NCBI GenBank assembly: GCA_008360955.1 | Contig: LUCM01008937.1 | Span: forward strand, 34,572 to 98,571 | Length of the DNA: 64,000 bases | Direction: 5' to 3' | Source: Fasciolopsis buskii | Lineage: Eukaryota > Platyhelminthes > Trematoda > Plagiorchiida > Fasciolidae | Shown: positions 1 through 12,600 of the stretch, piece by piece | Layout: every line of letters begins with the position of its first letter | Position numbering within the stretch: the first letter of the stretch is position 1 | The notes under the pieces: generated by a model | Seen by the model: only the letters and a program-made list of their open reading frames with translations | What the model was told of the DNA's origin: nothing | Databases searched by the model: none | Position numbers and translations under genes: made by a program

Positions 1-1041
1 GACTTCTTAAACCTGGTTACCCAAAGTGCCGACTCCCCCCGTTAATGCTCATAATCTTTTTAGACATGTCAAAAGCGTTTGACCGCGTTTCCCACTCCCG
101 ACTTATGTCCAAAATTGGAACTTATTTAACAAAACATCCCCTCTTATCTTGGCTCTTATCCCATTTTTCTGGTTGCTTTCAGATAGTAATTATTAGCATT
201 TATTTTCCCAGCCCTGTGCTACTGCCAGTGGGGTTACTCAGGGTAGCCCCATTGATCCTATTCTATTTTTGCTACGCAATAATTACATCTTTAAATTTAT
301 TCATCGTGGCACACCATTCCTGTTTGCTGATGACAGTAAAATAGTCCACTGTTTTGGGGCTGATTCACTTAGCTTTACGGTTGCACTTATCAATGAAGAC
401 TTAGAGTTTCTTGATAACTAGTGTTCCACGTTTCTTGTGAAGCATTCTGATGACAAGCGTTCTCTAATAACATATAAATACAATGTTACCCCGGGTGTCC
501 TCTCCGTAAATGACATACCCTGTTCTGTATCATATGATTATTGAATTGCTTTTCAACTTCCATGAGTAAGCCGGCCACGAAACTTCCGTAGCTAAAAGAA
601 CTGCTACAGTGATCTCAAGAGCATTCGGCACTCAGGGTTTCAGGATTATGAACTTCAAGTCCATGCTTTGACGGTTATCCGATTATCTTCACGCATATGA
701 GTAAATTCGCTCAACTCGCAATGGAGAATGTGCAGCGTGCATTCATTAGATATCTCTTAGGTACTTTATCTGGTCTGAACTACAAGGCCGAATGCAAGCC
801 GTTTGAACTTGAACCATCGTGGCTTCGTGAAGTGAAAGTAAATCTTGAATTTCTTCTTAGTCTTTGCCGTAATAATGTTTACTATGCTGCGGAAGTCATA
901 CATGAAGCTGGTACTCCCTCGTATCTACTTCGTGCGCAAATATTACTCATTAAATTAGCCCTGACTAGACTATCAATCAGGGCAAAATACTTCACAACTG
1001 CTCACTCTAAACTGCGGAACACACTTCCCAGTTCCGTATAA
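1..1041 (+). mobile_element. Decayed non-LTR (CR1/Jockey-like) retrotransposon, reverse transcriptase part
   Basis: Relic of the RT domain of a LINE-type element. Around 57-110 the plus strand encodes the classic block FLDMSKAFDRVSHSRLMSKI. After a frame change between about 150 and 224 it continues in another frame as SGVTQGSPIDPILF and then LFADDSK (319-339), which carries the catalytic Asp pair. A third frame, 697-1041, encodes the C-terminal RT region, ending in a typical 'FTTAHSKLRNTLPSSV' tail. An in-frame stop near 420 and at least two frameshifts show it cannot make a working protein. The 5' end lies outside the window. Motif order is as in CR1/Jockey-type elements; the exact clade is an inference. 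Confidence 0.85.
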
Positions 1042-4000
1042 TTGTGCAAAAATTTAGCCCAGCTCAGATCCCAGCCAAAAAGGTTACTGGATTTCCCGCT
1101 CTTAATTAGCCTGACATAAACCAACATTGGACTACATGAGGTCTGCGAACATGGCTTAGAATTCTATTTCGTGACCGAGTCGTCACTGCGCCCACTACTT
1201 GGGTTTCTCGGAACTCCGTTTCATTTTTCGTTATCCCATTTTCCTGCGCGTACACACTATTGCATTCTTTGACCTTTCGTTCCGCCTGTAGTGGATGTAC
1301 CCTTGTTACCATGGGCATAGGTGACTAACCATTGAGCCGTTCACAATGTGGGTTGGATAAAATGTCGACATACTATTTGACCGATCATTGCTCCATCACA
1401 TTCCGCAGTTTTGAACATCTTCAATCTGTGTACTCCACCCACTGCATGTCACGCTATCCTCTTCAGTGGCTTGGATGCGACGAATCGGACGTTACTGGAA
1501 ACCCCAATCCTACAACTATTCCTAAAACTGCTACCATGGCTCAGTTCTTGTCACCCAGTTTTACGGACTAGAAGAACTACTTTGCGGATCTTCCAACTAC
1601 GGTTCAATGATCGCCATAGCCGCAAGCTGGCACCAAATCCAGACTACTCTCTTTTGCGTTTCAGATCCCGCACACAGAGTGGACGCGCTGTTTTCCGTTC
1701 CGTCCTCGTAATAGCAGTTCCAAATCTGCCATTCCATCACTCCTGCTAGCTAGAACTAGTGCTCGAGTGCTGGTTCGCTCAACCGAGACTACGCCGGTAA
1801 TTGCCTTGAGGACCTCAACTCGCTTCTTTGCGAATGGACAAAAGCAGGATTACTACCTCCGCTGAAACGACTCGCGCACCTCACTCCCAACCTAAACTGC
1901 TGACTAAGATCAGAAGCTGCGCCAAAAAATGACAGCATAGAGAACATTCTTGGCTAGTGTATTTGAGGAATGTCTTACACAAAATTCACCTTGCCGGACG
2001 AACCACCCAGTACGGCTTAACGCCGGCAGGATGCAATTACAGTCAGCAGTCTTGGAAGTTTCATAACCAAAGCTTACTAAAACATCTTCCAAATAGTTTG
2101 AGGCAATCATGACAGTTTTGCCCCACCTTCATCATTTTGTCGGCCATTTATTGTTGTCAAATACGACTGCCTTATTCGCTTTGCATGGCCTTCCTCATGG
2201 TTCTTAATGCTTCCACCCAACTACTGTATTACCATTGCTTCTTTTTTCCTTAACCGAACATTTTCGTCCATTACATAACGGTGTTTTTCTTTGGGAACTC
2301 CAGCTATATCTCGACATCCGCATTTGAGCCCCGACCAACATTTGTGCCACCGATGCGCATATTGATTGCACTTAATAACGAAATGACTCGTGGTTCGCTG
2401 CTCGCAAACAGTTCCAGAAAACTCTGTAAAGTCTTGCGAAATTAATTTTCTAGTTTTGGTTTCTCAAGGGCATTGATTTTCAGCATCTGATTCTGCTTTA
2501 CAATATGCTTCTCGAATAACAATGTTGCGGTCATCTTATCTCTTTTGATTTCCTCTGCATCATTGCTCCACAAATTTGATCTTGCCTTGTGCATGCTCTC
2601 GCAAGTCCAGAAATATGAATTATTATTACTATTGATATTATTATTATTAATGATGGCTTGTTCTGTGGCCAAATGCGATTGTCTGTCAGGCTATGGATAT
2701 CCAAGTTCTTCATTATGCATCATAGATGACGTAAACTGCCAAAATTTGAGGATAGATGAGAAGCTGATGCAAGCGGAGGGGAGTCAGCGTCGCTTGGACC
2801 ACTATTTGACGGTGCTAGTGGCGCGTAGGATAGGTTCTCTAGTTTAGCGTATTGTGTGTTTAGTAGTGGAGTGACTGGAGTCAGTCCGTGGTGTTTCGAT
2901 TAGAGAGGTTGCCTTTATAACGACAAAGTATTTTCAGAGTTGCATACCATCGGGTGACAATAATATAGCGATTAACTGTGCAAACGTTGGTGGCTGTTCC
3001 GAGGTCAGTAGCTGAATAGCTCTGAGCCACTTGTGGGCTATCATGATCACCCTGCTCAGCCAAGAAAGAAATTAGGAGAAAATGGAGGAGGAGTATTACT
3101 ACGAATAACTGATAGAGGTAAGAAGATGAGCCAGTTTAAGGTAATCACTGTCATGAAATGTCTAAGGATAAACAGTGTAGAAAAGTTAGATGAAACAGAA
3201 AAGACAGACGTATGCAGATAGAGGGTAAAACCAAGAGTATAAAATACCCAAATAATCTGGGCAATGGTTCAAGGAGATGGGTTAGATGAATATAGCTGCG
3301 TATAATAATGAAAGATTGAGAAGGCAAAGGCGGCTCAGTAATCTTGTTAGGACCTATCTTGGACATCAGATGTTTGCCAGAAATAAACTGAGCCGGACAT
3401 CTGAGGAGCAGCAAATGTTGCACACTGGCACCAGCGTTTTCCAGTTAAGTACCAAAGGTGGACCACCTGTAATAATCGTGTTTCGCGGTCGATCCGATTA
3501 AAATAGACTAGGGCGACGTGTATCTAAAAGGGCGAAAGATACTGTATTTAGTTTAGTTCCTCGGGCATCTAGCAGCCAGTCAAATTCTTGCTTAATGAGT
3601 TTTTGTTGATACTGAGGAGGATGGAAGAGATCGCTACGATCATAGTCAAGAAATACTCCGGTGAACCACTGAACTGTTTGATGGAAGAACCTTTATGGAT
3701 GTTAGCATAAGGCCTAAAATTTCGTGCTGCCTACTAGGTCTGGGTGCCAGCGTTGATTTGAAGCCACGGATATGCTACAGACGATGGCGTTAAACAAGCT
3801 TACTGTAGGGTGCTGGGGTTAATGGGTTTTGAGGACGAGAAGCAAACCCCAACCAGGAAAAATAATTTAAGCCCAGTGCACAGCAGTCACAGAGCATCAA
3901 CATAGAGCAGAATGTACCTTCCCTGTGGTTCAAACCAGAAGGAAATCTTGATAAACAATGAAAAGTCGCCTCATGTACACCAGAAAGAACCAACCAGATT

Positions 4001-6479
4001 TTGCCTTGCTAATGAAAACCTCACGACAACACTTTGGAATAGGCTTGGCTCGGGGCTGGTGATTGGTCAATTTGCGTTCCTGAGGCGGAAAGGTCTTAGA
4101 GGCTATATTGGTGTTTCCTCGTGCCTTTGAGACGTTCCAAGTAAAGCTAAAATATGAATGATCCGAATGACGTTCTCTAACTGGGAGTTTGCTAGACATA
4201 CGTTGGTCGTGTTTCTTATGGGCATACAGAATTTCACGGCCATTGGTAGACTCTGATCATCCAATGATTCAATTCCAGTTAAGTCGCATCGTTGGGGAAT
4301 GCGCTCAAGTCAGCAGTTGGCACTATTAACAGAAGACGGACTAGCCGGTTTATGGAAATAATTTGCAATCTTGGTGTCATCAGTGAACAAAAAAGGAGCG
4401 TAGTGGCCTACAACAGGTGAATTGACTCTCGTTTAAAAAGAAATGGCAACGGGCTTAAACCGGTGCGTTTTGCTTCTCCGCTGATGAAGTTGTCCAGATA
4501 CAATTTATAGCAACCGGTGAAGACGGACTCGTAACTGTTTCTTAAGTAGGAACCAAAACTTGCCTAAACCTAGCGATTGATCTAATGAGAGCAAACACCT
4601 GGAACAGCAATAGTGCATGGTGGACGTCGCTGTGATATTTCTTCATGCCAAAGAGAACAGTGACAACCGAGTTGCTTTTTAATGCAGCGTCGGTTACCAG
4701 ACTGAGAACGCCAAATTGCCAGGCGGTCGGGGATGTTGATTGCAGGATGCCATACAGACTTTTGTGATAAGATACCTGCTAACAAAATAACTAAATATGG
4801 CTTCTTTTGCCAGTCATTTCTGTTAACATAAAAGCGGCAGGGGTGCATTCAATGGGCGTATATTTGTTGGAATAAAACGTCGATCACCACCTCGTTGGGA
4901 TTAAGCCCGAGGTATACTGCTGCATGGGAAGTAACTTTACCCCAAAAAGAATTTGAGTGCTGTAACAGCAAATTGTTATATCGCTTTTTTCTTGAGATTG
5001 GATTGTAGACGGAATGCCGTCGGGGTCTGCTTGTAGAAAATGCCAGACCGATGAGAGGGCTTGGGTCTTTCGGGATTAGGAATTTCCGAAGAAAACAAAA
5101 TTTAACTAGTTAATGGAAGGATACGAAGGACTTCCCTGGGAAACCAGGTTTCATTGAAACAAAAAATAATGGGCTGAATGAATAGGTGATTGCAGGGGAA
5201 TGCGATATCGGCGTTATTTCGCACTGAGTGCTCTACTCAAAAGTTTCGTTATCATTTTCATTAAGAATCCGGGCATATTGGGCGCTTCATAGGGGCTCCC
5301 AAGAGCAATTTTTCCGGTTTATTTCAGCACCATCAGACGCTCGGTAAGAGATGAAACTACGGGCTCGTTGTCGGATTTAGAATCAACCGCTTGTGCTTCG
5401 CGTTTACTATCATCTACTATTCAAGGGCTGTGGTCCGTTTGTCTTCTTGGTTGGGAGCCAAAATGCAGGTAGTCAGGTTTTGTAAAAGAGTATCGCGCCG
5501 TTGACGCCCCCAAGAGAGGTTTCAATGGGTTTCGATAATGAGGTCTCGTGCAGGTAGGTGGAAGTTAGGGGCAAGACTCGGAGGTGGGCAATAAGTAAGC
5601 TAGAATCGGAGAGGAGAGATCTGAGAACCTTGGAGCGACAAATGTATCAAAGTCCAGGTTTTTATATAGTGGGAGATTTGGACTTTGACTAGGCCCATTA
5701 GGGCTTACATGGTTCTTGGATCATTGCAATGGTCGGGGCTTAGGTGAGGAATTGAGGTGATGAGATGCGGATAGGGAACAGGTGGTGGCTTCACGCCATT
5801 CCGTTTGAGTGAGAATCCACCCAAGGTGAAAGGAAGAAGGTGTAGGACAGGTCGGTTGATTCCGAGATGAACGGTGGCAAGGATTAATTGGGTTGAATCG
5901 TAACTAGCCTACGAGAGGGATGTCGACCCTGATGGCCTTATGGAAGGTGTAGTCATTTACGGAAGTTGCTGTATTGTGATTGCTTGGTGGTAACAATAAT
6001 ACTTTCTCGGACGATGCCAAGACGTATGCAAACTACATGGTCATAACGCAACACTACAGCGACAAAAATGGCGCATCCATGCATAAGGTGGAAAACAAAA
6101 GTGACAGATAATACTCCTGTCGGGCCATGCTTGGACGAGAAGGGCAAAAGTAGCGAGGAATATTCTCTTGGACGATTTGAGTTCGGTGAAGATTTCTCAT
6201 CGGTACCATTTTGCTGGCTTCGTTGCGCGTCGATTAGGCCGCCATATGCATATAGCAATCAGGATGGGTCATCAATCCACAAGCTTGGTGAAGCTTCTCT
6301 GAATAATCTTAATGGAAATCCTATCCGACTATGGCATGCTGGAGTATATCAAATGGCTATACTCAAGAAGTGGTTGAACGTGTGTTTTATAAGTGCTGAT
6401 GATGCTGTCAGATGGTCGCATTATGAGAAAAATCAGACGTACATTTCGCCTAGCTTCAGCCCACTGGATAGATACGTGC
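1042..6479. other. No recognised gene; probable decayed repeat DNA
   Basis: Only short open frames without recognised motifs or convincing splice sites. Composition is more balanced than in the AT-rich introns downstream. A short ATT/TTA-rich tract is annotated separately. The minus strand at 4582-4848 and 5953-6258 is open but unrecognised; its position downstream of the minus-strand RT relic suggests it could be the tail of that element. Confidence 0.4.
2619..2651. repeat. ATT/TTA-rich simple repeat
   Basis: Imperfect run of TAT/ATT trinucleotides, visible directly in the sequence. It produces Asn/Ile/Leu homopolymer-like translations on both strands, so open frames across it should not be trusted. 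Confidence 0.8.
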
Positions 6480-7442
6480 CCTGAGAAATGTAGAGGGGAT
6501 AGTATTTGAGACCAAGGTCATAAACCGATAGTATTCCTTGTCGGTAGATATGCTCATCATCCAGGGGCAAATCAACCGTCCAAAGCAAACAAATCAACAC
6601 AAACTTCTGTAATCACCGTGCTAAATTCATTGGGATTAGGAGGGTAATCTGTTTTCATGTCATCGGCAACCAGGAATTGGACACCATGAGATGTCGAATT
6701 TAGTGAATCACTGACATACCTGAGGAATAGCAGGAGACCAGGTTTGCCGCCGTGTGACGCCTATAGTAACAGCTCTGAGGTTAAAGGTAATGCCGCCAAC
6801 AAAGACCACCTCTGAGCTTTGTATTAGGTAAGACGAGAGCCAGGTCAGAAGAGGATCGGTAATGCTGAAGGAGATTACCTTGGATAAAAATTGCGGATGA
6901 GGGACACAGCCACAGGGCCCTAGACATGTGGTGGTAGGTGATTGCGAAAGCCATACCCCAATTAGCTTGGCTAGTTAAAAGATTTTGGAAGGCAAAGTGA
7001 CAGGTGGAGCAAGAAGGTGATTGGAGAAATTCGTGCTGTTTAGGGCTAAGGAGGCAAATGGCCAAAAGGTAGTCCACGATGGAACAATTTACCAACTTTT
7101 CCATAAAAATGAAGATAACTGGCTTGTGATTAATTGGACGTTAGTTGAACACGTCATGCAAAGATCAATTCTTATGACGGGAGCTTATTACAGGGTGCTT
7201 TCAGTTGATCGGAAATACACCAGGGTTTGTTGGGACTCTAAAACGGTTGAGCAGTAGGAAGAATAATTTAGGGCCAAAATTGGCACCATCTGTTGGAAGA
7301 TGCCATTAGGGTCATGGTCATTCCCTGGTCTGAAATTAGCCAAGTGTCGCGCGGCAGTCTTAATGCCAAAGGACAAAGTAGATAAGGTGAGGTTATTCCT
7401 ACTGAGTGGCCGGGGTGGCTCACTGATTGAAGTATGGGCCAT
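6480..7442 (-). mobile_element. Decayed non-LTR retrotransposon RT, minus strand
   Basis: Read on the minus strand from high to low coordinates. A 'NDHDPNGIFQQMVPIL' block around 7.3 kb matches the GPDGIP-type motif at the start of LINE RT domains. Then 'LLSPKQHEFLQSPSCST' (about 7.05 kb) matches the LSxxQHGFxxGRSC motif. Next comes a degraded SGVPQGS-like stretch near 6.75 kb, and 'FLVADDMK' at about 6.65 kb gives the catalytic Asp pair. The parts lie in different frames with stops between, so it is a dead copy. It may be of the same broad type as the element at the left edge, but in opposite orientation. Confidence 0.7.
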
Positions 7443-7750
7443 GGAGAAGGCGAAATAATGAGCGAACGCTTGTTGGGGTTGTTACAAACTTACCGTTTGG
7501 CCAAATTAGGAAGTTCGCTGCATGCCCGCAATCACGGAATCTTACTCCATATGGAGCTTTGAAAGTGTTACGAGGTGATGTTTAGGCCTAAGCGCCTTAG
7601 CTTCTTTCCGAGGGAAAAATTAACTTGGGTAGGAGGGAGTTTCAGACAGGTTTTAGTATGTCGTTTCTGGGGCGGCCGCGTACGACACGCTTGTGGTGTT
7701 GTGTATCGTACGCTTTTAAACTAATAGAAGCAGCGAGCAGCTATTGAATC

Positions 7751-7783
7751 TCACGAATGATTTTCATGAATGATTTTCATGCC
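7751..7783. repeat. Short tandem duplication of a 14-base unit
   Basis: The unit AATGATTTTCATGA occurs twice back to back near 7756-7783, followed by a partial third start. It is probably replication slippage. Confidence 0.5.
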
Positions 7784-9629
7784 TTGTTTGAGGATTGATC
7801 ACCCGCCAAATTGCTAAGTCGGTTCATCGTTTTCTTCGGGCCCCCAAAACTATCGTCCTTCTGACGGTCTCCGTAGTGAAACCCCCAAACATTACTTGCA
7901 GCCTGTGTTACCCGAATCGGATGTTGTATCTGCGAGTTCTTCCAAGTTACCCACCTTTGCGATTCGCGGTAATCGTCAAGTTGCCAATCGTGCTGAAAGT
8001 TCAAGCAGCGGTATCAGAACGATGTCTGTATCTAACCGCTTGATTGGAGGTATTTCTAAACAACAAGACAAGATGTCCATAAAAAAGATGTTCCTCTGGG
8101 TCTTCGAAAATCAGAAACCCTTGGTATATCGTAATCGGTCTCAATAATTTCAATTCGAGTCTGTCTATCCTCACAGCAAGCCTGCAGTCACAACACGTTA
8201 TATCAGAGCGGAACGTGATATTTCGTGTGGACATTACTTCTTCATTTCTGTTTTTCCAGCTTTATGTGCGTTTCGTTCATGTAGAGATAACCACCATTGG
8301 TAGATGAAAAACCCATCGTCTGGGTATCCTTCATTTGCAAACAACAGTATTCGCTCGATAATTTTGGTCAAAAACAAATGGAACTGGATCCCACTTACAA
8401 AGTTGCCGCACATTCAACCCAGATGATGCCGAAGAATAAAATTGGAAAAGTCATGTGTTAGTGAGAAATGCCGTTGCAACAATCCAAGTTGTAAAATCTT
8501 GTTTCTTTTTATTCTTTCATTAATAGTTAGTTTTGAGAAACAACTAGCCATGTTGCGATAAGATTAATCTGAAACCCCCTTTGGGTCAGCCGCTAGAAAA
8601 AGCCTACCTAGTCTAATTGTTGTATTAGAGAGCGTACCTGCTGCAAGTTAAGATGATCTGGACAAGTTTGGTCAGTAAGATGATTAAGCAGGAGAGCGAG
8701 GACATGCATTCTGCATGAACTTCACTGTGGCTGCTCCCAAACATGAACACAAGGTTCGCTCCGAGGTCTCCACCCCAGTTATGGTTACTGGTTTTGTAGG
8801 CACCGCTGTAGACTTTTGAAACAACAGCTCACTTAACGCCGGTTTGTTAACTGACCTTTGCCATGCGTATGCCGCGGCGCCATATTCTTCCTTCGATGCA
8901 TTGCAAAACAGGTACAATTAGGTACACTCAACATCTTCCCGTTCCCTTACAAGGCTTATCGGTACCCTAATCAACCCAGGGTTCCTCTTAAGCATCACCC
9001 AGCCCTCCCATGCAATAACATGCACCTTGTTGCCGTTTGATTCGAAACTAGGCTGCAATGATAATTTTTGAAGCAGCTACTTTGCGGAGAGCCACAAGGG
9101 AGCATCTAGCCTTAGCGGAGCATGCAAAAATAACAAATTCAGGAGAATATCCCGCCGGGCAATCGGTTTATTCGCTGGTCCATTGTGAAAGGTAAGAGCA
9201 ACAGAAATTGTCTCCCATGGTATTCATGGTGCTTTTCGCAATGCTGCCTCTCTGATAATAGTGGCACAGTAGTAACGCTATCCCCTGGCCTACAAACATC
9301 ACTGATGCTTCTGGTGAATTATTAATTTACCTTCTAAACTCAAACCTCCTTTAGCCAAAAATGTTCTGGTGCATTCTGCAAACGTGACCGCCTTGACTTC
9401 GATGGCGAAAGATGTTCATCAATCGTAAAAGTAGAGACTGATTTTATCGCCCCGATGCTGTTTCGCCATAGCTAGCGCCAAGCCGTCTGCCAGCTTTGCG
9501 CAAATCGCAGTTCGCATGAAAGGGAGATTTTGCCCCAAACATGTGCGGTGAGTTGGTAAGCATGCGGTTCCACTGACCGGTTTTCTTGTGGCCACCAAAG
9601 GAATCCGAGCGCTCTCCTACCGCTCTCAA
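7777..9629 (-). mobile_element. Decayed BEL/Pao-type LTR retrotransposon pol (RT and RNase H)
   Basis: Two blocks in the correct order on the minus strand. At 9444-9629 the peptide contains 'PHMFGAKSPFHANCDLRKAG', matching the BEL/Pao RT block FGAxSSPFxAxxxLR. At 8684-8917 it contains 'LFCNASKEEYGAAAYAW' followed by a KSTAVPTKPVTI block, matching the BEL/Pao RNase H start (FCDASxxAYGAxxY, then KxxVAPLKxxxIPRLE). Asp of the RNase H 'DAS' is Asn here. The open stretch at 7777-8004 may be the later RNase H to integrase spacer, but this is weak. No LTRs were identified, and the frame changes between blocks show decay. Gag and protease should lie at higher coordinates. Confidence 0.7.
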
Positions 9630-12600
9630 GCGATTTCACTAACCAAAACACTAATTCGCCGTAAGCTCAAGCAACAGCTTTATCCTTCTGAAACAGAGTT
9701 AGCATTTCTTCTAGGTTCGTTTCGTTTCCGGGCCCTGGTAAAGTGCGGTGTTTGGGGAAGTTCCACGGTTCTTCGCGGTCCAGTGCTGGTCATACTCGGT
9801 TTCTCTGGCTTCTCGAGTTTGAGGGCTGCGCTGCACCATCAAGGTTACCGTACATGGTGAACTGGCACCGTTGTAGCACATCCCTTTTCGACAGTAATAT
9901 CCACAGATTGCGCGCTGCTTATACGCAATTTCTCCCCCTTTATCAAATTACGCTGCTAATGGTGTGATCTCGTAAGTGCGAACGAGAAGCTTCCGTTCCC
10001 TGTTACCACCCCGTTTCTCCATGGCAAGAAAGTAAAAATCGGCTCCACAAAATGAGAAGCTGACGCACCATAACAACGGCCTCCGCGTCTCCCACTAAAC
10101 ACCCACTGTCTAGGGACTGCGTGTCTACAAAAACTATTTCATACAATCTCGCCAAATTTTCTGTTAAAACAACGTCCCAGATACGGAAATGACTGGCGTA
10201 GCTTCACAGGCCTCGTAGCTGGGTGGGCCGATTACCAACTATCCCTGCAGGATGTGCACGGCACATGGGTATCTTCTGCCACACGGCCTCTTTTCCGGAA
10301 CCGGCTTCATTACAGGCAACCCCCGACAACAACGGCACTTCCGACGTTCGCCTACTCTCTCTCGTGAATTGGCAACAAGTGAAAACCACCGCCCTCCGAT
10401 TTGATCCACGTGATACCAATGATCATTTTTATTGTCAAAGACTCGCTTTGCTGCCTTAAGCCCAAACTGGCAAGCACTTCAGGCCTGATGAGGGTCACGT
10501 CAAACTTGCTTTACGACGATACGCAGCCTGTCATATAGCAGCAGGCGGATCTCACCTTGACGAAAATTATACCCAGCGAGTCGGTCGCTCAGCAACGTAG
10601 TAGATTCTTCAAATAATTGCAAACTCTTTGATGTCTTACCTCGGGGAAACTTCCGCTGCCTCCCTCACCATTAATTTACAATATTTCAACAAAAGGAGTA
10701 ATCGCTTACCAACACCGCAAGGCTCTACGCTACATAGTCTGGAATTCTCTTACAGATTTCCAGAACCCATCGGGAAATGGGAGAAGTGGACCCTGACGCA
10801 ACTAAAACCTGGTGTTATAGATTATCGGCAATGCACATTTACCGTTGCTGAAATTTTGTCACCATCCTAAGATACAGGTTGGTTTATTTGATTTCTACAT
10901 CGTTCTCCCAGACCTGCTCGCTAACGATGTGCTAAACTCCATAAGTACCTTCGGCGGCCATTACACAGAGGCCAGATGTTTCATCCTGGCTGTCCCAACC
11001 TCTTGAAAAGTTGCTGACAATTTGTTCATCTATCCATCCCCGACGCCTTCAATTCTTTTGTTAGTTTTGTTCTCAGGTGACGCTCCTTCGGCTAAATCCT
11101 AGAAAACGGGACATCAGATTCAGCTTCACGGCGAACAGACCAGTTAGCGCTGGATCCACCTGGCGATTGTCCACATCGTCCTACGGAGATCCTTATTTGT
11201 CTTCGTCACTGTCGCCGTTGGGTTACTTCATACTTCATGAATCTGGCGTTGTCGGGGTAGTTTAATGACCAGGTAGGTCAGATGTTGTTTGGTGAAGTCG
11301 ATTAGCTATTCGCAACCGTAGTTGCTCAATGATAAAGTTCTATGTTCCGGGTAGCGTTTCGAGACCCCAAAGCAACATATAGCCCCAGATGATCAGAAAT
11401 GCAGTAGAAGGCAAGGCTGCTTCGCACATTCTACGGTATGGTTTGCCAGTTACAAATTATGTCTACAGCGATCATACATTTGCCAAGGAGCTTCAATTAC
11501 TATCCCCTCGAAAAGTAGTCAAAAGTCTGCGCAAAATAAGAGCACCATCATAAGTGATAAATAGAAAGTACCTGTTGTGTAGCTGAAGCAACCGCAAGAG
11601 CATTCTAATTTTCATCAAGCCCAACAAGCACTTTCCTGGGCGTGAGAGTCGTAATCAACGTGAACGGTGTTCACGTCTCCGGCCGACCAACATAAGGAGT
11701 AAAGCGAAATTGGACTGCAACAAAACCAACTTTTTTAGGTCAGGGCTACCCCTGATTACATTCAATTCTCGACAAAAATGCCAATCGGAGACGGCGAGTG
11801 CAACACAAAAAAGCAGATGTATTGCGCAGAAAATTAGTATTTAAGCGAAGGCTTTCGGAAAAGTCAGCCCGTTGTTGGATAGAGGAAGAACAGAGGAAAA
11901 GATCTGGAGAATTTTTAGTCAGTCATTATGTGACGAGCTGTTAGGTAAATAAGACTGAAGACAGCGGCAGGCTATGATATCCATTGAGGGCACCAGCGTC
12001 TTTAGCATTCTCGGTGGTACTGCTAGCTCCTGTTTTTCGAGAAGTGAAATCTTCGCAGCTCTGACGGCGTTGCTGGTGGTGGTGCCCCTAACAGACGGGG
12101 AAACGTTTTATAAAAAGGGTTTGACCTGCTTGGCTCTGCACTTTTGGTCACTGTGTGTCATTATTTGGCCCAAATCTTTGGCACTCGATGGATCACACCT
12201 CGGTAAGCTGGACTGTACAAGGATTGGTAGGACTCTGGTACCATACTTGTGCAGCTTCTGCATCACCTCAGGAGGCGTTTCTCTTGGTTCTAGTACTTTT
12301 AGAATGACTGAGGAAAGATTTGGTCAGGGTCTACTTGAAAACAGGCTGGAATGGTTAATACATGCACCGGTTGCTGTTATAAGTGATAGCAGAAGGCAAT
12401 ATGCGTCCGCAAAAAACTGAGGCATCATATAAAAATGTAGCGGGCAGCGTGAAATTTTTGTTGATCCACTAGCTCTCGGGGTAATAGAGCATGTACTAAT
12501 CTCTGGGTGCGTCTGTTTGCATAGTAACTACGTAAGACTGGCGGATTCACCAATATGTAATATGGCAGAGCATTAAAATGCCGATGAATAAAAGCCATAA

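Noticed and set aside
6068..6484. 138-codon plus-strand open frame
   Set aside because: Lies opposite and next to the minus-strand RT relic, and its peptide resembles no family; probably a shadow of the decayed element.
7670..7685. NotI-type GCGGCCGC followed by CGTACG-like repeats, suggesting a cloning vector join
   Set aside because: Single rare site with no adjoining vector sequence; it may simply be chance.
11974..12420. 148-codon plus-strand open frame
   Set aside because: No recognised motif, no splice context, and it sits in repeat-derived DNA where long chance frames are expected.
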